This document shows, in pieces, positions 11,992-22,850 of a stretch of 64,000 bases of DNA. Made by a program: the position numbers and the translations under genes. The stretch is from Neodiprion pinetum (lineage: Eukaryota; Arthropoda; Insecta; Hymenoptera; Diprionidae). The notes under the pieces were generated by a model. That model had not been told where the DNA came from and made no database searches. It was given only the letters and a program-made list of their open reading frames with translations. The stretch spans positions 16,986,693 to 17,050,692 of the forward strand of contig NC_060235.2 in the NCBI RefSeq assembly GCF_021155775.2, in the 5' to 3' direction. Every line of letters begins with the position of its first letter. Position 1 is the first letter of the stretch.

Positions 11992-12473
11992 CGTCGGTAT
12001 CACTGATATATACCGGAAGAATCTCTTGAAACTTGAAAATCAACCGTGCATGCGCCAAATAATTTAATCTCATTGGTTGGCGAAATCTTCCCGCAGCGAT
12101 ATTCTTGTCTGCGATGCAGGCGAGCCAACCTACGCAAAATGTGTACGTTTGAATTTTCAAAGAGAATAAGCATTAAATTCCGACCGTTTTTTGAAGGATC
12201 GACTTTCCGACCCAATAAAAAATACTTCCCAAACCTTTCCGAATCACTGTTAGTCTCAATTATTTGAGATTCTAACCTCAAAAATTCGTATCAACTACAT
12301 CGCCGCCAGAAACAGTTCGACAGCTGAAACTCGGGATGGCCAGTCTGCACGAATATATGATAAACCCCGCGCATGCGCAGTTACTTTTCAAGTTTCAAGA
12401 GATTGTCCCGGTATATATCGGTGATGCCGACGTAATGGTACGTCGTCTGCTATAGTTTAATGCGCATGCGCTA
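11951..12473. repeat. Near-perfect palindrome split by a transposon
   Basis: The arm at 11951-12008 and the arm at 12416-12473 are reverse complements over 58 bp with about two mismatches. The centre is TATA, duplicated on both sides of the inserted element 12013-12411. Removing the insert and one TATA leaves a palindrome of about 120 bp. The left arm doubles as the right end of the family B element. Confidence 0.85.
12013..12411. mobile_element. Short non-autonomous relative of the 6168-8049 transposon
   Basis: Its ends match the 1.9 kb element: right end CCGGGACAATCTCTTGAAAC read on the minus strand, left end the same with a few changes, and TATA on both sides. Subterminal blocks are also shared. 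One carries the GGCGGCGATGTAGTT motif (near 6274 on the plus strand, near 12300 on the minus). The other carries CCAATGAGATT and ATTATTTGGCGCATGC. It is therefore an internally deleted derivative of the same family, 399 bp, with no coding capacity. Confidence 0.88.
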
Positions 12474-13249
12474 CAAAGAAAGTATGATATTGTGCTGAAA
12501 ATACAAATTCTCCCAGACATTTGGATAACGTGACATATGATAATAATGCCATTAAGTACAGGTATATACCAAACAGGTAGGTTTAATTCCTCGAATTTCC
12601 ACATATTTACCTCCTTAGCTTGGCCTTAACATTTGTCAAATTTCATGCAGGTGTTATTATTGCATCACATTATAAGTGCGATCAACGATTTTCGACCGAT
12701 CCACGATTACGGGCGTACAAGTTGGAACGAGAAACATCGTAGAAGAGAAAAGTGAATGTTTAGCAAATAAATAAATTTTTATATTCAAAATATCACGATA
12801 CGGTATCGAGCTTCGTTGCGAAAGCTGCGAATCGAAATATCAACGATTCGGCAAGGAAATCGAAACAGCAGGCGGCGGGTCATGCACCTGAGGCTGCGTT
12901 GGCTCTCGTCGCCCGCAATTAAAAATTGTCTAATAAGCATAATCGGAGAGCCAGTCTAGTGACCTCAGACGCCGCAGGCAGGCAGGCAGGGCCGAAACGC
13001 GGTTTACGCGGTACATACGTGCATTCATACATACATATACGGCACGTCTGGCCGCCGTCTAGGAGACGCGCCGCCAATGTTGACTCATCGACATAACAAG
13101 TAGGAAAACACACGTGCACGCAGGGGAGACCCTCTATATTCTCTGTGACGCTGCCGGCGATGCTTGCTTGTACTCATTCGCAATCAGTCTCGTTGTAGAA
13201 TGTTCAGGAGTTCGTCGGGTTTCAAGTCGATATTTTCTCCTACTCCTTG
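12474..13249. other. Gene-free stretch
   Basis: Unique sequence with a GGCA repeat near 12973-12990. No exon or mobile element recognised. Confidence 0.5.
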
Positions 13250-13253
13250 TTAA

Positions 13254-13894
13254 GGGGTTATACCTCAGTCGGGGGGCCGAAGAAAGAAAGCGATTTTTCA
13301 CGAAGAGACGTTTCAGTTTGTTAATGTAAAAATTTATGGACATGATACGGTAACGCTGAATTTCGTTCTGATGTTTTTTATTTGTAAAAATAATGACGCG
13401 AGATATCTCTGGACTGGTTCATCCGAAATGCAAGAACAAAAAGAAAATTAGTTAATGTAAGGTGTGGTCTGGTCTTTTATGGATGGAACAAGTAGAATAT
13501 TGATTTTTAAGTAAACGGCGGCTTCTTAAAAAAAAATTCGATTTTCTATAAGCATTTTCGCTTTAATTTGGATAAACAATGGCAAATATTTATTGGCGAG
13601 GAAAAATCTTCGACCGAGGACTGAAAAATATATTGATAAAGCTTGTGTAAAAATTTGAAACCGATCGGTTCAGGAGTTTTCGATAAATCTTGCTCACCGA
13701 CTTTGAAAACACAGTTTTGAGAAAAACGTGTTTAAAGTTTCAAAATCACTTTGAAACGCTGGGGTGGCGTCTTTGCAAATGTGCGCATAACTTCGAAAAT
13801 ATTTGTCGGACCGATATGAAATTTGCTGTGTATACAGGTACTTGAATATATGTACATTACGAAAATTAAATAAAAGAAATCTGGGGATAACTCC
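13254..13894. mobile_element. MITE with TTAA target sites (family D)
   Basis: The ends GGGGTTATACC (left) and GGATAACTCC (right) are imperfect inverted repeats, flanked by TTAA at 13250-13253 and 13895-13898. TTAA duplications are typical of piggyBac and Kolobok transposons (established knowledge). The interior has no long frame. A diverged copy in the opposite orientation lies at about 58990-59670 and shares blocks such as GAAGAGACGTTTCA, GGTTCATCCGAAATG and TGGTCTGGTCTTT or close variants. Confidence 0.78.
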
Positions 13895-14151
13895 TTAAGG
13901 ATGTGCTGCGGGACGTGTACACTCTTGTCGAAAATGCGTTGAATCAAAAACGTAAAAAAACGAATGCTAAACAGGGCAACTGAAACTGATCGAGTTGATT
14001 TGAGAAAGTCTCACTGTGATCCGGACGAGAACTTATGAATTTCGATTGGAAACACCTTGTTATCAACAACGTCAGAGAAATCACATGAAATTATTTCACT
14101 ATTTATTTCAACGAAATATCCGTACAATTCGTTTGGTTCTATTGGAAAATC

Positions 14152-14239
14152 GCTGATTTTATTCGTAAATGAATTTCCCAAGATTTGACTTACAATTAGA
14201 CGATCTGTGCGGGAGATTTCATTTACGAATAAAATCAGC
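14152..14239. repeat. Compact 88-nt hairpin
   Basis: The left arm GCTGATTTTATTCGTAAATG (continuing to about 14179) pairs with the right arm at about 14211-14239. The stem is about 28 bp, with one or two mismatches near the loop; the loop is about 31 nt. The size suits a microRNA precursor or a tiny decayed foldback element. I recognise no known microRNA seed in either arm. Confidence 0.6.
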
Positions 14240-14579
14240 TATTGCTCGTTATAATCGGCTAAGCGATACGTAGAATTTTTTCATCGTTTTAAAATTTTCT
14301 CCTCCATCACGGGAACTCTTCTTATGTACGTAGTTGAATGAAACTAGATCAGTGACTCAGCTTCTCAGAAACTTCAGTGACACTCTGTTTCAACGCTTTT
14401 TCAATGACGATCAGATATTATGCGAGTTATACATTATATTGTATTTATTCGAAGCGATCGAGTATCAGCAAAGAAGGAAAAAAACGTATAACACTGCAGA
14501 CATTATTTTCTCCCGATGTATATGTATAGATTTATCGATCGATCGATCATTTATACTATACCAAACATCGTGGTTAACC

Positions 14580-14889
14580 AGTTTAGCGTCAAGCCGACGG
14601 AGTGCGTGAAAATAAATAACATTATTATTGCCATATTTCCTGACGCGGGTCGCAATGATCAGAGTTTGATCAACGAGGAGCTGCGGACTCTGCCCGATTC
14701 ATGGGTTCTGCGAAGAGTTGGAAAAACCAAGGCGCAATTGAAAATGCACTCGGGGATAAATATCGGGCGGAACTCGGCCAGACGAGTCAACTGCGTCATG
14801 TCCGGCACTCCGCTTGCTCGTATCGTGCTGCAATAGTGCACCAGCAACAGCAGCAGCGGCAAGGCAACGATGTCGAAACATAACCGCGA
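14580..14889. other. Coding-like island, strand unresolved
   Basis: A locally GC-richer patch is open in more than one frame. On the plus strand a frame from an AACCAG acceptor-like site (14579) runs 85 codons to a TAG at 14834-14836 and looks non-repetitive. On the minus strand a frame over about 14889-14659 contains a run of five leucines followed by VHYC, resembling a signal peptide. I match neither to a family. It may be a lone exon, a gene relic or chance. Confidence 0.2.
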
Positions 14890-17482
14890 TTAAAATAAAA
14901 TTGATGGTGTAAGATTTTTGAGAAAAAAATAAGAAAAACAAAGATCAAAGTAACTAGATTCTGACAATGAAATATTCCTGTACTATATGTGCAATGTATA
15001 CATGTACATATAGTATAGCTAAACAATTGAAACCTGTTTTTTCTCCATGAAATTTGTGACACGATTTCTCATACGATACATACGATTCAGCATTATTCGG
15101 ATTGACACGCGTTGACCAACGCATCGGAATAAGAAGGGCGAAGAAAACTTTAATTCGAAGGGAAGAAGTACGATATCGAATTACCCATCAAACACGCTGA
15201 AAAAGTGTTATTCATGTAACGGAAGTTTTTTACACGCTTCAATGTTCATACACGGTATAGATGCGAAAATGATAAAGAATATCGATAAGAAACTTCGCAC
15301 GAGTGAGCAACGAAACGAAACGAAAAGAAATAAAAATATGTGAGCGTAGGTGATGTGAAAAAAACCAGCCTAAAGTCGATGTACCGAATGTTGCGCCACG
15401 TGCGAGTTTTTTCCTACTTATACGCATACATACATATATTTGCATAGGTACGCGTTGTTACGTGTATGCGTACATTCGCGTCGTGCACTTAACCTAAATA
15501 CACATACATTTGTGGATGTGTATGTCACCGGTGACTGCAGGGGGAACATGGACCCATATTACGCATGTCGTACAATCTATACGGAAGTGCTATACGTACA
15601 TGTATACGTGCATATGTGAATATTTTTCGTTTATGTACGTAAAAACGTTACACGCGTTATACGTCTATGTATAATATACGGGATGGGAATCCCGCTCGGT
15701 TAATTAGGCAAGCCGTTACCTTGTACATGTATCTGTATATATGTATATAGATATTATGTACCCATTACCCAACCGCCCATTGTGCGTGCATATACCTATG
15801 TACGATAAGTATAGATATAACTACGTTATATACTCATACTGTAACTACGTAAGCGAAGGTCTAATCAACGCCTTCTTTAGAGATTACGTAACCGTCTAGA
15901 CTTTAAAACCGAGAGGACAGAGAGGGAGGCGGGAGGGATTGAATGCTCGCTTGTTATCGGCCGATCTTATCGGAGAGCGTCAAGGCTGATTCATTAACGG
16001 AAAACAAAGCTATATACAGCACGAGCAATCCGCCGGCAACGACTGTGTTACCATGTTATAACCTTACAGTACACATATAATATATTCTACTACGAGGATT
16101 AGCGTCGACGACCGCGAAAAACTGCGTATTGTTATGATGAAAAAAAGGAATAATAACGATGATAATAATATAATAACGGAATCTCGGTTGGGGGTGGATA
16201 AACGTGCTGAATCTGAAAGAGACAGATAGATAGGTAAGCATTATTGAAAATTAGATGAACGATAATGAAACTATTATGCAGTCAATATATTTTGTAGTTG
16301 GATCGTGAGAAGCTTAAATAGGTGATATTAGTCGCGTAGGTATAGTATCCGTATACCTTTGCGTCTGTAGTGCAGATGTTCTTTTGAAATTGTATACAAC
16401 CTGTTTATTACGACATAAGCGTATGTAACAATAAATTGCGCTGCATCGTATAGGTATACACGTATCTACGTATTGTAAAGGGTAGACTCTCTCTCTCCGT
16501 ATGCTCTTTTTCTATTCCACGTATAGCTAGATGCCACTTACACAACGGCTAAAGTAAAAGTGCAATTTTTTCGCAAGCAACTATCATGTTAACAAACGCG
16601 TCGAAATATAATGTCACACGCTGTAGGATATAACAATGGTTTCATCGGACAATTGTATTTTCATAATAGCGTTCCTGTAGATATGTAATGTAGAAGAAAT
16701 TTGTGAGCGAAGTTAATTTTTTATTCTTTTTTGTTTTTCTAACTCTTTTTTTCACGGTAACAGCAAAAAATCGAAAAGAAGTGGAAGAAAGAAAAATAAA
16801 TAAATAAATAAAAAACAACCTGTGCGAAGCTACTCATTGTCAGACATGACGCAGGAAAAACACGTTTCCACTGAATAAAATATTTCTTCTCTTATCATTG
16901 TTGCTATCCCGAAATATATCCAATGTTCGGAAGCACAAGACTTCTTTTTGAACACACACACACACACAAAAAAAAAAAACTGGTAATGTCAAGTTTTTGT
17001 TTTGTACGACAGGAAGTGTACCCATACCCATAGTTGTATAACATATCCATAGAAAAAATTCCAAGTCAACGTACGTCGGACTAGAAAGTTTTGTGATTTT
17101 GCTGCGTCATTGTCAGCACACCGCTGCCCGTTGTTACATCGTATACAACGAAAACTGATGCGGTGGGATCGAAATTCGTGCATATGATTAAAAGTTTTGC
17201 ATAGGCATGAACCGACATTTAGATTCGGCGGAATCGGCCATACGTATGTAGTTACTATATACAAGGCTAACCCTCGGCGAGTCCTCTTCTCCTCCCGGCG
17301 CGTCGCGTCGTCGTCGGTCCTTTATACCTATATACGTAATACATATGTACAGCCCGGCGATAAAGCGCCACGTGCCGAGTGTAACTGACGCACACAGAAG
17401 CGAAGGAGCGACGTCGAGCCACCCCAACTCCGACTCCAACCCCAGGCTCGAGTCCGTACAGAAATTATCCCTCTCGCATACG

Positions 17483-17483
<1 letters not shown>

Positions 17484-17530
<47 letters not shown>
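17484..17530. repeat. (GA)n microsatellite
   Basis: About 23 GA units, followed by GGGA-rich sequence to about 17560. Confidence 0.95.
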
Positions 17531-17532
<2 letters not shown>

Positions 17533-18747
17533 GAGGCAGGGAGGGAGGGAGAGTCAGAGGGTGACTGCCGTTCTGTGTGTGTAGGTATACGTATAGAGAC
17601 GATGGTTAAATCGGTCGAATTTCGCGCTTCAATGCCAAGGTCACAATGCGATCGCGAGGGACGAGCTGCAGGCGTTGCATAATCTATACGTATACACGCG
17701 TTTCTTCGGTATTTCTCTCTCACTGCGTGTAACTGCATATTATAATTGAATTATGTATAAATAAAAAAATAAATGCGATATACGTATATAAATATTCTGG
17801 AAATATTACAATGTAACGATAATAATATATATATATTAATGTTTCAAGAGACTGGAAAACTAATGAAATTATTTTATTTATTTTTTTTAAATAACAGGAT
17901 CCAGGGGATGAAGTTTAAATTCAAAACCTGTGCGAAATTTCTGTACGTACAACGAGGTAGCGTGTTTACGCGTGTGTGCGTATACCCCGTAGATGTATAG
18001 ATATAGGTCTTCGTGTAGTAACGAGAAGGTCGTCGTCGCACGTGCTCGAGCGGATTCTACGTCGGTGTTGTCGCGGTCCGTCTGGGACCGTCCTCTTTAA
18101 AGGCGACCCAGACAGCGACGCCCGAAAATGGAAAGAAAAAAAAGCTGTTCGCAAACTCCCCCCCAACCCGTCATCCCCATCGCCCAACCTGGCAGCCAAC
18201 CTCTAGCGTTTCGACTCGTGCAAGAATGGTGACGCGGGGACGTAAGGGCGGCGGGGGGGGGAGTGTATAAATTTATACAACACGTGGGGATCCGAACCCC
18301 TCGCGGGGGTGTGATTTTTATCAAAATCGCGTCTGCCGAGTCGGAAAGGATTACACACATCCATCCATCCTATCCTCCGTGTTACACTCGGCCGAGACAC
18401 AACGATTACGTGATCACGGTTGTCAGATGTATTCCATATTTTTCATCCTGTGTGTCTTGCGCCTGGTGCAACCATCGATATGGAATTTTGATCATTATAT
18501 ACTCCAAGTATTGCGAGATGGAAAAATGATTATTACATACTATGTAACACGTAATGAATTTCTCCTGCACTTTGCGGGACGATTGCAAAGGTTGAATGAC
18601 TTTCGAGTAGCTTAAGGGTTGACAAGATTGCAAAAACAAAAGAAAAGCGCTGTTTTGACAATTTTTATTTGGATGTAAGAATAGGTAATAAGATAATAAC
18701 ATTTAAGTTAACAGGCATATATCGAAGTATAATACGAAAAATTATTA

Positions 18748-19118
18748 TCAACGAATATTAAAAAATGGTGACACTGGAGCCATTCTCGCGAGTCATGTTG
18801 AATTCTGCGGCACGCAGTGCAACTGGTGATAATTTGAATCTGGAAATTTTATTTTTGTCTCAATCACTTAATCTACGTATTTTTAAAATATTGATGTTTG
18901 TGTAATTGGCAAGTATTTGAACGAAAGTGTTCAATTTTCTACGAGAAAAGGGCACTTATTTCTTGACATGTAATGTTTAAATTAACTTGTCGAAAATCCC
19001 CTACGCATTTCTGTAGCTATTAATACGTAGATTAAGTGATTTTTGTTTTTTGGGTATACTGCGTGCCCCATATCTCGCGAGAATGGCTCCAGCGTCTCCG
19101 TTTTTGAATATTTGTTGA
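18748..19118. mobile_element. MITE-like inverted-repeat element, 371 bp
   Basis: The ends are inverted copies: TCAACGAATATT on the left, TCAACAAATATT reading inward from the right. They continue through a shared block containing CTGGAGCCATTCTCGCGAG and GCACGCAGT. A second inverted pair further in shares CACTTAATCTACGTATT. The loop is roughly 18886-19021. It has no coding capacity and no clear target duplication. Confidence 0.8.
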
Positions 19119-20640
19119 CAGTAATTTTTTGTATTATAATTAAATACATACTTGATAACTTTCTTGAATATCATTATCTTCATACCTTTTCTTGCATCCA
19201 AAAAAAGAAAACTGTGCTTTCTGTTTAAGTTTTTACAGTGGTGTTACATGATTACAAAGATTCAACAGATTTCTGGAATTTCAAAAAGATTTCAGATGAT
19301 TACAAAAAAAATTTCAAGAGATTTCACAACATTTGCGGAAAAGTGTACACCAGATTTCACGAGTGATTATTACCTCGGTTACCCCTCAAGCGTTGTACAT
19401 TTGTAACGTTGGTGAAAATTGACAAGTATCTAAATTTAGTTGGAACGATTTTACAAAATATGATCCACATCCCGCATCTAAGCAACTGAAAGGATTCCTT
19501 GGCTCCCAGACTGGCCGACGGAGGAAGTGAGTACGTACAAGCAAGCAGCCAAGGAAGTACACGTAGGCAAGAGACAGGCGGAAGGAAGTAAAGAAAAGGG
19601 AGTCAGGTTGACGGAGAGCTTAGCCCACGTTAGCCGGTCTCGGACCTTCGGGCCGACCTTCCCGGTCCAAAATGGCGGAGGGCGCGTGGGCGAAGGCAAC
19701 TCTAACTCCTCTCTCTCTCTTTCTCTCGCTCCACCGAGAAGTAAATATTATGTCTGGTTTGGGTGGCGGGGGAGGAGGATCCGAGGCTGAAGAGTAAAGC
19801 GAGCGGAGCTTGCGACGATGCATGCGGACGGTGACAGTCTAATCGGCACAACACCGGTACGGTCGTCATTCGTTTCATTGCTTATTGTGTATGCACGCAT
19901 CTTGTGTTTTGCCTGCACGTATAAGTAAATGCACGCGTGCGCAATGTAACATAAATACGTGTGACAAGTCGCAACCAAGTGAGTAAATAAGCAGTAGACA
20001 CCGCAACGCGTTGGTTCGTTAGTCGAGTCAGTTGCATTGTTTACGCCTCTATCTACCCAGCGCATAACGAAGATTATTTTCGTTCTACCCGCGGCCTTAG
20101 TATAATATTATTCTCCTTACACCCGTCACTTATCCAACTCCGAGTCTTTCACCCGAGACGTATATATTCCTACATATAATATGTTTCTTTCACTACACAT
20201 TGCAATTGTGTACATTGTATCGTTTATTCGTTCTTTATTTTTTTTGTTGGTATTTTTTTCTTTTATTTTTTCTTATTTTTCATCGCACACCTAGTCGATT
20301 TTCGCAAGATTATACATGCATTGCGCAGCGTCGCGCGTCGGTGCAATGACCGTATGCGTACGATAATTATACCTCGTACGTCACGCACCGATACGATGAT
20401 GCATATGGTACACAAATTGCGAACAAGCAGCTCGCTCGTTTACACCGGTGCAGTCAGTACCTGCACCAATCACACGTGGCAGGCAGTCGTTCAGACTAAA
20501 GTGCGCGCAGCCGTTGTTCAACGATAGCGGAATGTAACGTTATGCAACAGATAAATTTCTATCAACTGCGGAGACTTGGTATAATTATCGCCTAGTTGAT
20601 CTACGACGCAGGGGTAGGGAAAAGTTGTTCGAACACTCAC
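19119..20640. other. Sequence downstream of candidate exon 2 (putative next intron)
   Basis: Degenerate GATTTC words recur at 19258-19340. A GC-richer patch sits near 19560-19830, and T-rich runs near 20235-20280. Read on the minus strand this would be the start of the intron after candidate exon 2. I searched by eye for a phase-0 acceptor followed by an open frame and found none I trust. Confidence 0.4.
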
Positions 20641-20825
20641 CGGCGTGGCGGAATGGCGAAGTTGTCGATCGTCGGTCGTCGAGAGTGCGTCGGAAGCCCC
20701 GGGGGCCTCGGGAAGGCGACGTTGATGCCGACGATGGAAGTGGTGAGACACGGTGGCCAGTACTCCAACTATGCCCCCCACCGCCAGGACGAGTACGACG
20801 GAAAGAATGTACCCGCTACGGCTCA
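20641..20825 (-). CDS. Candidate internal coding exon with a membrane-spanning segment
   Basis: On the minus strand the exon starts after TTCGCAG (acceptor 20826-20832) and ends at CACGCCG before a consensus GTGAGT donor (20640-20635). It is 185 bases: two bases completing a codon plus 61 codons, so it enters in phase 1 and leaves in phase 0. It encodes LSRSGYILSVVLVLAVGG and onward, a hydrophobic run of about 21 residues (roughly residues 61-81 of the joined 117), then a basic HHFHRRHQRR stretch and a Ser/Thr/Asp-rich tail. The phase fits the exon at 40222-40387. The basic flank after the segment would by the positive-inside rule favour a cytoplasmic C-terminal side; otherwise a type II ectoenzyme (for example an M1 aminopeptidase) is possible. 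Alternatively the frame continues upstream through the acceptor to its own ATG (MHKEIPQEYE, about 20892), making this a first exon. Family not identified. Confidence 0.5.
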
Positions 20826-20832
20826 CTGCGAA

Positions 20833-22239
20833 CACACGTGTAACACCCCTCTTGTCATTGTCCTCATATTCTTGTGGTATTTCCTTATGCATAGATTTTT
20901 TTTTTTTTGAGTACATACATCGAGTCGGTGTAGGTACAGGTACTCGAGACCGTCATCGAAAGAAGGTGGGTACGGTATAACGAGTCTGCGAAAAGAATGA
21001 TTATTATACACGTTTGAACCGAGGAAGCAGAAAACACGCAGTGAATCAATGTGCGCCTGGATACATGGTAACGCATCATTTTGGCGATGTTTTATTACAG
21101 AGAAGTGGGTCAGCACTCACTCCTACACTCGCTCGTCGAATCAACAGACTGACTGCCGTGCATGGGTGCAATTAGGCTGTGTGTGCTCAACGATGAGGAT
21201 GTGACGCGGGTTCTACGTAAGTACGTCGCGTTGTACCCCGGCTGCCTATAATTTACGTACGTTACAACGTTCACGTTGTTATTACTCGTGATATCAACGA
21301 CTAGTGCGGAGGCGGCGGAGGAGGATCGAAAAACACGAGCAATAACAAACGCGGCAGTCGGTGATGTAAAGAGTTACAAGACGACGACGACGACGGTCGC
21401 AGTCCGGGTGCGTGCAAAATAAGTAAGACTACTGCTTGTCCTACTCCAGGAAACTCGGTCACTGCAGAATCGGTGGAAAGCTGGTACAATGGTGAGGTAG
21501 GTGGTTGCCCATGTCGCATACCAATGACGCACGCACGCTAATACGAATCGCAGCCGCACACCAGGTACTCAAATACGATTACAGCGAGGATAGAAGGCAT
21601 GCAAATGATAATGAGACGGAGGCAGGCTTGGGGGGCACGTGGTCAAGTTGAGAGACACAAAAGCAGAGGCTGCTGGTGACCATGCCTGTTTGCGCACGCC
21701 AGCAGGATACTTGATCACCCTTCTTCTTGCGAAAATTACGTTATATAATCCCGAATTGGGACTGACGTGTACCTGCAGAGTGTAAAAAAGTTGTAAAAAG
21801 GTTGTTAGATGTCCTTCGGCAGGTGTGGTTATCACATCCGTTCGGTGTTACGCATCGTTCTCTTCGCGGTGCACGATGATTGATTTTTAATATGGGTTAT
21901 CGAGGAGACGGTCGTTATACCCTTGTGACGTGGTTACGATACCGAGGCTGAGCGGCTTGGAGAAGGGAAACAACAAAACAAGAGTATAAGGAAAAGCCTG
22001 CGCAGCTGAGCCACGACTCACTCTCCCGACGAGTCACGGTCTAGGAATTTTGTTTTCTTTTAGACGTGTTCGTCAACGTGTGTGCGTATTTACACGTGCA
22101 CACATGCGAATCATCCGCGTACCGTTCGTCGATGATCGTTGAGTGAAACGCTCTTTCAGAGTTACGATTTCGTCCAAACGTTGTACGAGTAGTATTCCAA
22201 TCTAGTCGTTGTACTCTAGAAACTTAAAAATACCACGAT
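20833..22239. other. Intron sequence, no gene seen
   Basis: GC-richer near 21300-21420 with a CGA repeat at about 21378-21394. Otherwise unique sequence without recognisable elements. Confidence 0.45.
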
Positions 22240-22850
22240 GTAAAAACATTCGATCCAAACGACTAGTTCAATTCGACACGTGTTTACATAGATCCTTAGG
22301 TATTTCAACGAAAGCCATTTTTTTATATTTTTTACTTTTTACCTCAACAATATTTTCCCAAAGATTCAAGTCAATTGGAGTAAACGTTCATTTCTCAAAA
22401 ATATATTATTGAAGTCGGTGGACACGATTCCTCGGCAACTAATGCACCGATCTTATCGAAATTCTGCACTCTTCTTTTAGACAGGATTAACTAGTACTTG
22501 GATGAAGTTGTTTTTTCTTCTTAGATCACAATTTATTTTACAAGGCAATATATGGTACGCATTTTATCGAAAATTATACTTATTTGCATACGACTATGCT
22601 AAAAATTGAAATTTCAATATTTTTTTGAATCCTTCGTCCAAGTACAATCTATACTCACCTACCAACAGAAAATATTGGCTTTTTTGATTTCAGATAAAGC
22701 TGGCATGAGTTATCGTGTCCGCCGCAAAAATACTGGGCCTTTGAAACCCAGTTCTGAACGGCTGAATTATCGAAATTTTTGGACAAAAATTTTATGAAAT
22801 ATCGTTCATAAAGTGTTTTTTGATACGACTTGAGTTTGGATCAAACAATT
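22240..22850. repeat. Old imperfect long-inverted-repeat element
   Basis: Matching blocks occur in the same order from both ends inward: GATCCAAAC, then CGGYGGACACGAT followed by CTC, then GTACTTGGAYGAAG. Between them the arms are heavily diverged and AT-rich. This fits a decayed foldback or MITE. Ends are approximate. A 63-codon frame at 22606-22797 lies inside and is probably not coding. Confidence 0.45.

Larger units (their letters stand above)
13899..18747. other. Mostly unique gene-poor sequence
   Basis: Holds the small hairpin at 14152-14239, a coding-like island at about 14580-14889 and a (GA)n tract at 17484-17530. GC-richer patches lie near 17270-17460 and 18010-18350, with overlapping short frames but no convincing splice-bounded exon. 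The remainder is AT-rich and full of TACGTA-type alternation. Confidence 0.5.

Noticed and set aside
14580..14836. Faint likeness of the plus-strand frame to a calcium-activated chloride channel regulator segment
   Set aside because: Only a few residues around an IIIAIFPDAG stretch suggested it. The flanks lack the family's expected motifs, so I do not name it.
18276..18350. tRNA-like segment on the minus strand (GGTTCGGATCCCC, resembling a B box, and a GATTTT/AAAATC hairpin)
   Set aside because: No matching A box or acceptor stem could be placed, the hairpin loop is 4 rather than 7 bases, and the T-stem is only a short G/C palindrome.
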